A stretch of DNA of 64,000 nt from positions 3,230,987 through 3,294,986 of the forward strand of contig NZ_CP101823.1 in the NCBI RefSeq assembly GCF_024498175.1, in the 5' to 3' direction. The notes beneath the pieces were generated by a model, which saw only the letters and a list, made by a program, of their open reading frames with translations, ran no database searches and was not told the origin of the DNA. Shown here in pieces: positions 1-9,114 of the stretch. This DNA comes from Haloplanus salinarum (lineage in GTDB: Archaea > Halobacteriota > Halobacteria > Halobacteriales > Haloferacaceae). The translations under genes were made by a program, and so were the position numbers. The number at the start of each line of letters is the position of its first letter. The stretch's first letter is position 1.

Positions 1-333
1 GCCGACGATGTCGCGGCGCTCGTCGGGCTCGATCGGCGGCCCGCCGTCGATCGGTTCGCCCGACCCGGAGAGCACGCGACCGAGGAGGTTCTCGGTCAGC
101 TTCATCTTCAGCGTCTCGCCCTGGAACCGGACGAACGCGTTCTTGTCGATGCCGGACGTGCCCTCGAACACCTGGATGGCGACGAGTCCGTCCTCGGATT
201 CGAGCACCTGGCCGCGCCGGATCTCGCCGTCGGCGGTCTCGATTTCGACCATCTCGTCGTAGCCGATGGGCTTGTCGACCTCGGCGAACACCAGCGGGCC
301 GCTGATCTCGGTGATCGTCTTGTACTCTTTCAT
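1..333 (-). CDS. atpB: A-type ATP synthase subunit B, N-terminal 111 residues (runs off the left edge)
   Basis: Non-catalytic nucleotide-binding regulatory subunit of the A1 headpiece, which alternates with subunit A in the hexamer. The visible part begins [20 protein letters not shown] and has the beta-barrel N-terminal domain of the family, including a [12 protein letters not shown] stretch and the [17 protein letters not shown] segment that leads into the nucleotide-binding domain. It starts one base after the stop of subunit A and is the last gene seen in the cluster. Subunit D would be expected further left. Only the N-terminus is visible, but the identification is secure from sequence and position. 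Confidence 0.95.
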   Translation of the reverse strand, partial: MKEYKTITEISGPLVFAEVDKPIGYDEMVEIETADGEIRRGQVLESEDGLVAIQVFEGTSGIDKNAFVRFQGETLKMKLTENLLGRVLSGSGEPIDGGPPIEPDERRDIVG

Positions 334-334
334 A

Positions 335-2092
<1,758 letters not shown>

Positions 2093-2093
2093 G

Positions 2094-2417
2094 TTAGTCT
2101 TCCTCCATCAGGTCGATACCGATGGCTCGCTTGATCTGCTCGCGCAGGCCGCCGCTGCCGGCGCCGCCACCCAAGGTGACGAGCACCGGTTCGATACTGC
2201 CCTCGACTGCCTCCCGGGCCTCCCGGGAGAGATGCGCCATGTCGTCGTCGTGCATCACGACGATGCCGACGTCGTCGTCGTCGAGCGTCCGCATGACGGC
2301 CTCGTCGAGCGCGTCGTCTTTCTCCTCGTCCGGTACGTTCTCGAACTTCCGTACGCCCGCGAGTCGGAAGCCAGTGGTGAAATCGGGGCTCCCGATGACG
2401 GCGATCTCCTGGCTCAT
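2094..2417 (-). CDS. atpF: A-type ATP synthase subunit F
   Basis: Small central-stalk regulatory subunit of 107 residues. The N-terminus [21 protein letters not shown] carries the family's Rossmann-like start and conserved GFRLAG segment. It is followed by acidic residues and a GIVVMHDDD strand. It overlaps the stop of subunit C by four bases and is followed one base later by subunit A, consistent with translational coupling. Length and position match archaeal AtpF. Confidence 0.93.
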   Translation of the reverse strand: MSQEIAVIGSPDFTTGFRLAGVRKFENVPDEEKDDALDEAVMRTLDDDDVGIVVMHDDDMAHLSREAREAVEGSIEPVLVTLGGGAGSGGLREQIKRAIGIDLMEED

Positions 2418-3463
2418 AGGATCACCAGTTCCTCTTCGATCTCCTCTTCGGACAGTCCGGCCTCGCGGCCGCGGGCGATGGCGCGGATGTTGTCCACCTC
2501 GCGCTCCTTGGCGAGGATGTAGGAGATAACCGGCGCCACCGACAGCGGGTGGATGAAGCCGAGCCGATCCGAGTATTCGAGCAACGCGACGTCGAGCGCC
2601 CGCTCGAAGGAGATCAGGCTGTCCGCCTCCTCGAACTCGTCGAGCGCGCTGTCGAGGTCGTCGCCGTACGTGCTGTCACGGATCGTCGCGACGAGCTCCT
2701 CGACGTTGCCGCCGATGGCGCTCAACTGACTCGCGCCGAACAGCTGTCCGCCCGCGATGTAATACTCCGAAGGGTCGACGTCGGCCCCACTTCGGGCCAA
2801 GCGAAGCGCGTTCCGCGCGTTGCGGAAGTCGATCTCCGCTTCGAGGAACTCCCGGTAGGTCTGATTGGCCTCGCCGCCGGGCAGGTCCGACAGGAGCTGT
2901 TCGTAGAAGACGCGGTCGACCGCGTTCTCCAGCGGGACGAGGACGCCCGACTCCTCGTACTCCTCCAGCGCCCCGCGGAGCGGGTCCGCGAATATCGTCC
3001 GGTCGAGCAGGTCGATGACCTCCTCGATGGACCCCGCGTCCAGCAGGCGGTCGAGCAGGCGCTCGTCCATCTCGCCGGCCCGGATGAGGTCCGTCTCGAC
3101 CTCCTCGCGGTCGGCGTCGGAGTAGATCCCGCGAAGCACCGTCTTGACGTTCCACGCGTCGAACTTCCGCAGGTACCGGGCGATCAGGTCGTACAGCCGA
3201 CCGTCGGCCCAGTCCAGCAGGTCGTTGAAGTGCTTCGCGAGGTTCCGGTTGAGTGCGTACTCGATGAGGTCGACCCCCGAGTGTCGCGCCCCGAGCGCGT
3301 TGATCTCGCGCTCGTACTCCGACTCCTCCATGAAGCGGGCGATCTCCGACGGCCCCATCCGAATCAGTTTCCGGTAGTCCTCGTCGCTGAACAGCACCGA
3401 GCGTCGCGACCGGACGCGGGTGGTGACGTACTCCGGATTCGAACTGCCGGGGCTCGTGCTCAT
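2414..3463 (-). CDS. atpC: A-type ATP synthase subunit C
   Basis: Funnel-shaped subunit (V-ATPase d homologue, 349 residues) that couples the central stalk to the membrane ring. The protein is alpha-helical throughout. It carries the family segments around YEREINALG, KTVLRGIYSD and the C-terminal FIHPLSVAPVISYILAKEREVDNIRAIARG stretch, the last of which is strongly conserved in this family. The gene overlaps atpE upstream and atpF downstream by four bases each. Confidence 0.95.
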   Translation of the reverse strand: MSTSPGSSNPEYVTTRVRSRRSVLFSDEDYRKLIRMGPSEIARFMEESEYEREINALGARHSGVDLIEYALNRNLAKHFNDLLDWADGRLYDLIARYLRKFDAWNVKTVLRGIYSDADREEVETDLIRAGEMDERLLDRLLDAGSIEEVIDLLDRTIFADPLRGALEEYEESGVLVPLENAVDRVFYEQLLSDLPGGEANQTYREFLEAEIDFRNARNALRLARSGADVDPSEYYIAGGQLFGASQLSAIGGNVEELVATIRDSTYGDDLDSALDEFEEADSLISFERALDVALLEYSDRLGFIHPLSVAPVISYILAKEREVDNIRAIARGREAGLSEEEIEEELVIL

Positions 3464-4041
3464 CGCTCGAACAGTCGGTTGCTCAGTTCCTTCAAGTTGT
3501 CCTCCCAGACCGTCTCGAGGAGCGAGTCGAAGGTGTTGTTCACGCGGACCCGCGACTCCTCGCTCTCGACGACGACGCCGCCGAGACAGTCGTAGGTCCC
3601 GGCGACGCTGAAGCCGTCGTACCCCTCGAGCAGGTCTTCGAGCAACGCCTCGTCGTCGGCGCGACCGTACACCGACACCGACTCGCCCTCGTCGAACTCC
3701 TCGGCGGCCGCGTCCAGCAGCGACGCGGTGAGCGACCGACGGCGCTCGCCCTCGATTCCGGCCAGGGTCTCCTCGACCGCCGACCGCACCTCTTCGAGCG
3801 CGTCGCGTCGGGCCTCCAGCCGGGCCTGCTTGGCCTCGAGCTTCGCGCTGGAGACGGCCTGTTCGCGCTTCTGGGCGATCTCCCGCTCGACCGCCGCCTC
3901 GCGTTCCTCGCGGATCTCTTCGGCGTCGGCCTCGGCATCCTCGACGATCTCGCTCGCCCGCGTTTCGCCCTCCTCGCGGATTTCCTCCGCACGCGCGCGG
4001 GCCTCGTCCCGGATGTCCTCGGCGACTGTGTCCAAACTCAT
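3460..4041 (-). CDS. atpE: A-type ATP synthase subunit E (peripheral stalk)
   Basis: Peripheral-stalk subunit of 193 residues that pairs with subunit H. Residues 1-90 are a long Glu/Ala/Arg-rich coiled coil. The C-terminal globular part contains CLGGVVVESEESRVRVNNTF, the usual VNNT region that contacts the A/B hexamer. It follows the stop of the membrane subunit K after 21 bases and overlaps the start of atpC by four bases. Confidence 0.94.
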   Translation of the reverse strand: MSLDTVAEDIRDEARARAEEIREEGETRASEIVEDAEADAEEIREEREAAVEREIAQKREQAVSSAKLEAKQARLEARRDALEEVRSAVEETLAGIEGERRRSLTASLLDAAAEEFDEGESVSVYGRADDEALLEDLLEGYDGFSVAGTYDCLGGVVVESEESRVRVNNTFDSLLETVWEDNLKELSNRLFER

Positions 4042-4062
4042 AGTGAAGAGAACTGGGTGGAG

Positions 4063-4380
4063 TTAGCTACCCGCGCTGAACATCGCCTCGAAGAATTCGG
4101 CGGTGTCCCACGGAATCCCCGTCGTGAGGAACAGGGTAACCAGCGCCAGGATCACGAGTGTCTCCGGCAGGACCGTGAGGATCAGCCCACGGACGAACAT
4201 GTCGTCGTCCTCGGCGACGGCGCCGACGGCGGCCGCACCGATACCTCGCTCCGCGTAGCCCGCGCCGAGCGCCGCCAGCCCGACCGCCAGCGCGGCGGCA
4301 GCCTGTGCGGGGATCAGCGGGAACGACGTGGCGTTGTTCTGCAGTACGACCGTCGCGAGTTGTGAAGTAGCTTCGAGCAT
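4063..4380 (-). CDS. atpK: A-type ATP synthase membrane rotor subunit K (proteolipid)
   Basis: Proton-translocating c-ring subunit of 105 residues with two transmembrane helices. Helix 1 is Ala/Gly-rich (AAALAVGLAALGAGYAERGIG). Helix 2 contains the membrane carboxylate in the segment LTVLPETLVILALV. The start was set at 4380 because upstream in-frame codons read as non-membrane sequence and a TATA-like box sits about 50 nt upstream. A 282-nt gap separates it from subunit I, so it may head its own K-E-C-F-A-B transcript. Confidence 0.93.
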   Translation of the reverse strand: MLEATSQLATVVLQNNATSFPLIPAQAAAALAVGLAALGAGYAERGIGAAAVGAVAEDDDMFVRGLILTVLPETLVILALVTLFLTTGIPWDTAEFFEAMFSAGS

Positions 4381-4428
4381 TGGGTTCACTTCGGGTTTCC
4401 GAACAGGCACACGTCCGTTCAGACTGGG

Positions 4429-4436
4429 CATAAAAC
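4429..4436 (-). promoter_or_regulatory. TATA-like box upstream of subunit K
   Basis: On the minus strand this reads GTTTTATG, about 50 nt before the atpK start codon. It is the best A/T-rich core-promoter candidate in the 282-nt gap. It suggests that K-E-C-F-A-B can be transcribed separately from H-I. Confidence 0.45.
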
Positions 4437-4594
4437 TTCCCAAAAGAGACGGGCACTCTGGCCGTTGGAACCGCTGATTTCGGCCGATTCCATGGGATTC
4501 GTTCACAGCGCTCTCGGTGTCCCGTCGGCGCGCCGTGGCCGCCGCTGGGGCGTGGGTGCACGGAGAACGGAAACGGCGGACGGATCGCGGCCGT

Positions 4595-4665
4595 CATACT
4601 GTTTATCGTAAGTCACTACCGGTGGTTCGCCGAACCACCGGTAAACAGTACAATAAACCGTATCA
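4595..4665. repeat. Dispersed palindromic element, copy 1
   Basis: About 71 bp between subunits I and K. The core 4617-4643 is a perfect inverted repeat with 13-bp arms (TACCGGTGGTTCG) around one central base. The flanks match the copies at 14570-14652 and 61512-61597: a GATACGG-type end and a GTGACTTACG...AAACAGTATG end. On the minus strand the TGA stop of subunit I (4663-4665) forms the first bases of the element (TGATACGG). Possible roles are transcription termination, an RNA processing signal or a miniature mobile repeat; the sequence does not decide. Confidence 0.85.
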
Positions 4666-6804
4666 GTCGTCGGTCGTGTACTGCCGGTCGTAGCCGAACG
4701 GCTCGTACTCGCGGCCGCCGCCCTCGTAGAACTTCCCGAAGAACTCGACGTACTCGAGACGCACGGCCTGTAGGCCGGCGCTCGTGACGCCGAGGGCGAG
4801 CACGAGCAGGTGCCCGACCACGAGGACGACGATGCCGAGGACCAGCATCCCCGGCCCCATGTTCATCAGCCCCTCGAACATCACGGTGCCGTGGGGCTCG
4901 CCCGAGTACATGAAGTGGTACTCACCCTCGGCGGCGTAGGCGCCGAAGAAGAGGAGGTTGACCGTGAAGGCCATCCCCGCCTTCGCGAGCAACACCGCGG
5001 CGATCCGGGTGTACGACAGCGCGTTGACGAACACGTTGAGGAACTCGATGGCCTCGACGGGTTCGCCGACGATCAGCAACACGAGGCCGACGGCGAAGAG
5101 CACGCCGGCGACCATGCCGACCGTCGGCCCGATGCCGAGGCCGGCCTCCAGGCCGACGATCTCCCACACGTCGTACAGCAGGGCGGGCTTGGCGTTCGCG
5201 GCGTGCTCCGAGAACACCCACACCCACAGGCCGTTGAGCATCAGCAGCCACGACCCGCTCTCCAGGACCGCGTGCTTGACGTCGTGGAACTGGTAGTTCT
5301 CGACGAAGTCGAACAGCCACCCGATGTTGAGGTGGAGGACGCCGACGAGGACGCTGATGACCAGCCACGCCTGCGCCCAGAGCAGGTAATGCGGCTGGAG
5401 GCCCTTGTGCAGGGGTGCGTGGCCGCCCCAGAGCAGTTTCGACACCTGGTGGGTTCCGAAGAGTTCGCCGTAGAGGATACCGAACAGTATCGTGAAGATC
5501 CCGGCGAAGACGGTCACGCCGCCCATGCTCCGGAAGGCGTCGCTGTCGAAGTTGGTGAGGAGGTAGTAGCCGATGAGGGTGTAGACCACCCCGTAGCCGA
5601 CGTCGCCGATCATGAACCCGAAGAACGCCGGGAAGGTCAGAAAGAGGACGACCGTCGGGTCGAACTCCGCGTACTTCGGGCGGCTCACCGCCTGGGTGAG
5701 CACCTCGAAGGGCTTGACCACCCCGGGGTTGTCCTGGACGACCGGCGGGTCGTCGTCGTTCATCACGACGCCGCCGCCGTCGGCCCGCACCTCGTCGCCG
5801 CCGTCGACGGCCGTCGCCCCCTCGACGCCGCCGGCGACGTCCTCGCGGACCGCCTCCTCGCCGTGGGCGTCGAAGGTCGCCCGCTGGAGTTCCTCGACCT
5901 CCGCGTGGTCGCCGACCGCCTCGGTGATCGCCGCGGCGAAGTCGGTGTACTCCTCGCTCGGGATCCAGCCCTCGGCGACGAAGGCGTTGTCCGTCGTCGC
6001 GAAGGAGAGCGGCGCCTCACGCTTCTGGACGTCGATGGTGAGTTTCTCCTCGGCGGCCAGCAGGAAGCCCGCGGCGTCGAGTCTCACCTCTTCGAGTTCG
6101 TTCTCGACGGTCCGGAGCTTCGATTCGAGCTGCTGTTTTCGGTGGTCGAGCTCCGAGACGTACTCCTCGGGGGAGCCCTCGGCGTCCGGGACTTCGAGTG
6201 CGGTGAAGTCGACGCCGACCAGGGCGTCCGTGATCACGTCGTCGTCGGCGCCCTCGACCGGTCGGGCGAAGATGGCGATCACGCCGTCCTCGGCGAACAG
6301 CTCGACGTCCTCGATGCCGTCCGCGTCGACCATCGCGCGTTCGACCTCGTCGGCGTTCCCCTCGCCGACCACCACGTCGAGCGTGTCGTAGCCGGCGAGC
6401 AGGTCCAGATCGATCCCGAGCGTCGCGAAGGGCTCGACCGCCGAGAGCCGGTCCTCGACCTCGCCGAGTTCGCTCCGGATCTCGTCGCGCCGGTCTTCGA
6501 GGTCGTTGACGCGCTCGCGGATCTCCCCGAGTTCCTCCTCGAGGGCGTCGTCGGTGACGATCCGCGTCGGGCCGGCGTCGGCGTCGTCCACGTCGAGAAT
6601 GCTCTCGATGGAGCGGACGGTCACCAGCTTCTCGGAGGCCTCCTCGGCGCCGTCGATCGGGTTCCCCGGTTCGAACCCCTCCCAGGTCCCGTCGTACTCG
6701 GTGACGTGAAGCAGGTTACGGTCGTGGACCGCCTCGACGACGTCGTCCATGACCGCCTTCGAGCCCGTCACCGACACTTTGCTCATCCGCTCAGGTCTGA
6801 GCAT
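4663..6804 (-). CDS. atpI: A-type ATP synthase membrane subunit I
   Basis: Stator subunit (V-ATPase a homologue, 713 residues) forming the proton half-channels. Residues 1-350 are a soluble arm with paired coiled coils near 85-120 and 215-245. The C-terminal half has about seven to eight transmembrane helices. The conserved channel arginine lies in NALSYTRIAAVLLAKAGMAF. An alternative ATG six codons in (6786, MSKVSVTGSK) is equally plausible. The first start overlaps subunit H by 14 nt. The stop codon lies inside repeat copy 1. Confidence 0.95.
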   Translation of the reverse strand: MLRPERMSKVSVTGSKAVMDDVVEAVHDRNLLHVTEYDGTWEGFEPGNPIDGAEEASEKLVTVRSIESILDVDDADAGPTRIVTDDALEEELGEIRERVNDLEDRRDEIRSELGEVEDRLSAVEPFATLGIDLDLLAGYDTLDVVVGEGNADEVERAMVDADGIEDVELFAEDGVIAIFARPVEGADDDVITDALVGVDFTALEVPDAEGSPEEYVSELDHRKQQLESKLRTVENELEEVRLDAAGFLLAAEEKLTIDVQKREAPLSFATTDNAFVAEGWIPSEEYTDFAAAITEAVGDHAEVEELQRATFDAHGEEAVREDVAGGVEGATAVDGGDEVRADGGGVVMNDDDPPVVQDNPGVVKPFEVLTQAVSRPKYAEFDPTVVLFLTFPAFFGFMIGDVGYGVVYTLIGYYLLTNFDSDAFRSMGGVTVFAGIFTILFGILYGELFGTHQVSKLLWGGHAPLHKGLQPHYLLWAQAWLVISVLVGVLHLNIGWLFDFVENYQFHDVKHAVLESGSWLLMLNGLWVWVFSEHAANAKPALLYDVWEIVGLEAGLGIGPTVGMVAGVLFAVGLVLLIVGEPVEAIEFLNVFVNALSYTRIAAVLLAKAGMAFTVNLLFFGAYAAEGEYHFMYSGEPHGTVMFEGLMNMGPGMLVLGIVVLVVGHLLVLALGVTSAGLQAVRLEYVEFFGKFYEGGGREYEPFGYDRQYTTDD

Positions 6805-7123
6805 GCACCGCCTCCTCGAACTGTGCGATGGCGAATTCGATCGCCTCGTCCATCTGCGCCTCCGCCTGAGCGATGAGTTCCTCCCGAGTCTCCTCCCCGT
6901 CCTGCCGGATCTCCTCGGCCTCCGCCTCGATTTCGGCGGTGGCTTCCTCGAGGCGGCGCTCGGCCGCCTCCTCGGCCTCGCGTTCGGCCTCGGCGCGGAT
7001 CTCGTCGGCCCGCTCCCGCGCCTCGGCGATCCGTTCCTCGCGGTCGGCCTCGGCCTCCTCGACGATCCCTTCGGCGTCGTCCTCGGCCGCCTTGATCCGT
7101 TCGAGAACCTCTGGTCTCGGCAT
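6791..7123 (-). CDS. atpH: A-type ATP synthase subunit H (peripheral stalk coiled coil)
   Basis: Peripheral-stalk partner of subunit E, 110 residues, almost entirely one Glu/Ala/Arg heptad coiled coil after MPRPEVLERIKAAEDDAEGI. The start at 7123 is chosen because upstream in-frame codons are Arg-rich and non-coding in character, and because a TATA box lies about 32-39 nt upstream. It is the first gene of the ATP synthase cluster. Confidence 0.93.
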   Translation of the reverse strand: MPRPEVLERIKAAEDDAEGIVEEAEADREERIAEARERADEIRAEAEREAEEAAERRLEEATAEIEAEAEEIRQDGEETREELIAQAEAQMDEAIEFAIAQFEEAVHAQT

Positions 7124-7154
7124 ACTACTGATCGTTGGAACCTTGCGGTATCGG

Positions 7155-7162
7155 ATATAAGG
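7155..7162 (-). promoter_or_regulatory. TATA box for the ATP synthase cluster
   Basis: The minus strand reads CCTTATAT, about 32-39 nt before the atpH start codon. This spacing predicts a transcript with a very short leader. It is the only clear A/T-rich box ahead of the cluster. Confidence 0.55.
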
Positions 7163-7194
7163 TGTTTGCGGAACGCTACCGCCGACGACTGCCC

Positions 7195-7425
7195 TCACTC
7201 CGTCAGCGGGAGGACGACGCCGAAGACGAGCGGCGACAGCAAGAAGAGACACACGCCGAGCACCTCGGCGTCGAACAGCAGCGTCGCCTCCCACGCCGGG
7301 AGTCCGATCCCCAGCGCGTGGGCCGCGAGTTCGCCGAGCGCGCCGACCGCGAACAGCGCGAGTCCGAGCAGCGTCCCCCGCTTCGTCCACGCTCCGTAGT
7401 CCAGATCGCCGTATCGTCCGGCCAT
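7195..7425 (-). CDS. Small haloarchaeal membrane protein, function unknown
   Basis: 76 residues starting MAGRYGDLDYGAWTKRG. Two hydrophobic segments follow, roughly residues 17-40 and 50-73, the second containing AEVLGVCLFLLSPLVFGVVLPL. I do not recognise a characterised family. The longer upstream frame was cut because it is rich in Arg, Cys and Ser and not membrane-like. It is divergent from the next small membrane protein at 7509. Confidence 0.6.
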   Translation of the reverse strand: MAGRYGDLDYGAWTKRGTLLGLALFAVGALGELAAHALGIGLPAWEATLLFDAEVLGVCLFLLSPLVFGVVLPLTE

Positions 7426-7508
7426 ACGCCACGCTCGACCGCTTCGGGGTAAGAAGGTTGCGCTCGTCGACCGAAAGATACAGCATCGGACGCCGTCTGC
7501 CGGCACGT

Positions 7509-7760
7509 ATGAACGCGACCCTGCTCGAACTGGTGCCCGCCCTCCTCGAACTCGCCGCGTTCGGCCTCGGGAGCGTCGGCCTGTCGGTTGCCGGGCTCTA
7601 CGTCGAACGCGTCGCCCTCGCCACCGCCGAGAGCGGGCAGGTCAAACTCGGGGCCTGGATGGGGTTCATGGGCGCGATGGCGTTCTACTTCGCCTACCTC
7701 ATGGCGACGGACAAGTTCCGGCCGAAACTGGCGACGGTTCGACGGCGGCTGGCCGAGTGA
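7509..7760 (+). CDS. Small haloarchaeal membrane protein, function unknown
   Basis: 83 residues starting MNATLLELVPALLELAAFG. It has a hydrophobic N-terminal helix (about 5-30) and a second one (GAWMGFMGAMAFYFAYLMA, about 48-66), then a short basic tail. No characterised family was recognised. It ends immediately before the 87-bp tandem repeat array. Confidence 0.6.
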   Translation: MNATLLELVPALLELAAFGLGSVGLSVAGLYVERVALATAESGQVKLGAWMGFMGAMAFYFAYLMATDKFRPKLATVRRRLAE

Positions 7761-7763
7761 CGA

Positions 7764-8084
7764 CTCGCTCGCAAAAGCTGGAGCAAAACCCTACGCCAGC
7801 GGCGTCCGCTCCACGACCGTCCCAGTCCCACCTTTTCCTCGCTCGCTACGCTCGCTCGCAAAAGCTGGAGCAAAACCCTACGCCAGCGGCGTCCGCTCCA
7901 CGACCGTCCCAGTCCCACCTTTTCCTCGCTCGCTACGCTCGCTCGCAAAAGCTGGAGCAAAACCCTACGCCAGCGGCGTCCGCTCCACGACCGTCCCAGT
8001 CCCACCTTTTCCTCGCTCGCTACGCTCGCTCGCAAAAGCTGGAGCAAAACCCTACGCCAGCGGCGTCCGCTCCACGACCGTCCC
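7764..8084. repeat. Tandem repeat, 87-bp unit, about 3.7 copies
   Basis: The landmark GCAAAAGCTGGAGC recurs at 7771, 7858, 7945 and 8032, giving an exact 87-bp period with essentially identical units. The last partial unit runs into the 3' end of the radical SAM gene. The 33 bases at 8052-8084 (its last ten codons plus TAG) are reproduced in each upstream unit. Each unit also holds a TCGCTCGCTACGCTCGCTCG segment. Because 87 is divisible by three, several frames stay open across the array, but these are not genes. Confidence 0.95.
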
Positions 8085-9047
8085 GTCCACGGTCGGGTAC
8101 TGCTCGACGATTTCGCCCTGGCCGACGTCGCCCTCGTCGACCATCTCCTCCAGCAGCCACCACGCCAGTTCGACGTGGTCGGATTTGACGGTGTAGAACT
8201 CCTCGGGGATGCCCAGTTCCGCTAGGCGCTCCTCGGTCACCCAGGTCTTGCCGTAGACGAGGGTCCCGTCGTCGGTCACCTCGTCGAACTCCCGACGGAT
8301 GCTCCGGGCCATCCGCTTCAGCCGGCGGCGGTGCTGGGCGGCGTCCTTGAACACCGAGGTACAGAAGTAGACTCGGTCGTGGTCGCCCATCACGTCCAGA
8401 ATCTCCTCTTTGGGCGACTCGACCGCGCTCATGTGCCCCTCGCGGAGGTCGTAGCCCGCCTCCTGCATCCGCCGGTAGTTGCCGTCGGACATCTCGAACT
8501 CGTTGATGTTACAGAACTCGGCGGCCCCCTCGTCGAGGAACTCGAGGAACTCGGGTTCGGCGCGGATTCCCGGAATCTCGAACGCCGGGGTGAGGCCCTC
8601 CTCGCGGGCGATATGCAGGATCTCCTCCCACTCGGTGCCGTGGAGGTCGCCCCAGAGATCCAGCGGCGGGTGGAAGCGAATCTCGTCGAGGCCGGCCTCC
8701 GAGAGCCGACGCATGTTCTCCCGGCCGCCCGTGATACCGGTGTAGAGGTGCGTGTGGTGGTCCTCGCCGAACTCGTCTTTCAGCAGGGAGAGGTAGTGGC
8801 AGGTGCGGTCCAGCGACTCCTGTGGTTCCCCGCCGGTGATCGACGTGCCGAGGGCGTCCATCCGGCGTGCCTCGGTGAGGACGTCCTCGTCGGATTCGAC
8901 CTCCCGCTCGTTGGCGTAGACCGTATCGACGTTCTTCCGGTTCTCCCCGAGCGGACAGTAAAAGCAGTCGCGCTGGTCGCAGTAGCCGTAGACGAACAGC
9001 ACCATCTTCCCGCCCTTAGCGCACTGTTCACAGCCCTTCGAGATCAT
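8052..9047 (-). CDS. Radical SAM protein, COG2108-like, with CX4CX2C cluster motif
   Basis: 331 residues. An N-terminal CEQC pair (C6, C9) precedes the [4Fe-4S]/SAM motif, which reads C23-D-Q-R-D-C28-F-Y-C31. This is CX4CX2C rather than the canonical CX3CX2C. A TGGEP glycine motif (SITGGEPQE) follows, as in radical SAM folds. The family is described as related to pyruvate formate-lyase activating enzymes, but its substrate is unknown to me. The last ten codons are duplicated in the tandem repeat just downstream. Confidence 0.85.
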   Translation of the reverse strand: MISKGCEQCAKGGKMVLFVYGYCDQRDCFYCPLGENRKNVDTVYANEREVESDEDVLTEARRMDALGTSITGGEPQESLDRTCHYLSLLKDEFGEDHHTHLYTGITGGRENMRRLSEAGLDEIRFHPPLDLWGDLHGTEWEEILHIAREEGLTPAFEIPGIRAEPEFLEFLDEGAAEFCNINEFEMSDGNYRRMQEAGYDLREGHMSAVESPKEEILDVMGDHDRVYFCTSVFKDAAQHRRRLKRMARSIRREFDEVTDDGTLVYGKTWVTEERLAELGIPEEFYTVKSDHVELAWWLLEEMVDEGDVGQGEIVEQYPTVDGTVVERTPLA

Positions 9048-9114
9048 TCGTTGTTCACGACTGGTCCCCGAGGTTGGAAAACCCGTCGGTACGGAGTCCG
9101 TGGCTGTCGGGGCG

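Noticed and set aside
4810-6876. Plus-strand frame of 688 codons opposite ATP synthase subunit I
   Set aside because: It is rich in His, Asp, Arg and Val from complementary codons, while the minus strand encodes a clear subunit I.
7764-8084. CRISPR array
   Set aside because: Units are contiguous and identical at 87 bp with no unique spacers, and no cas gene lies nearby.
7588-8196. Repetitive proteins encoded by the 87-bp array in several frames
   Set aside because: The frames are open only because the period is a multiple of three; no start signal and no conservation of a protein sequence are evident.
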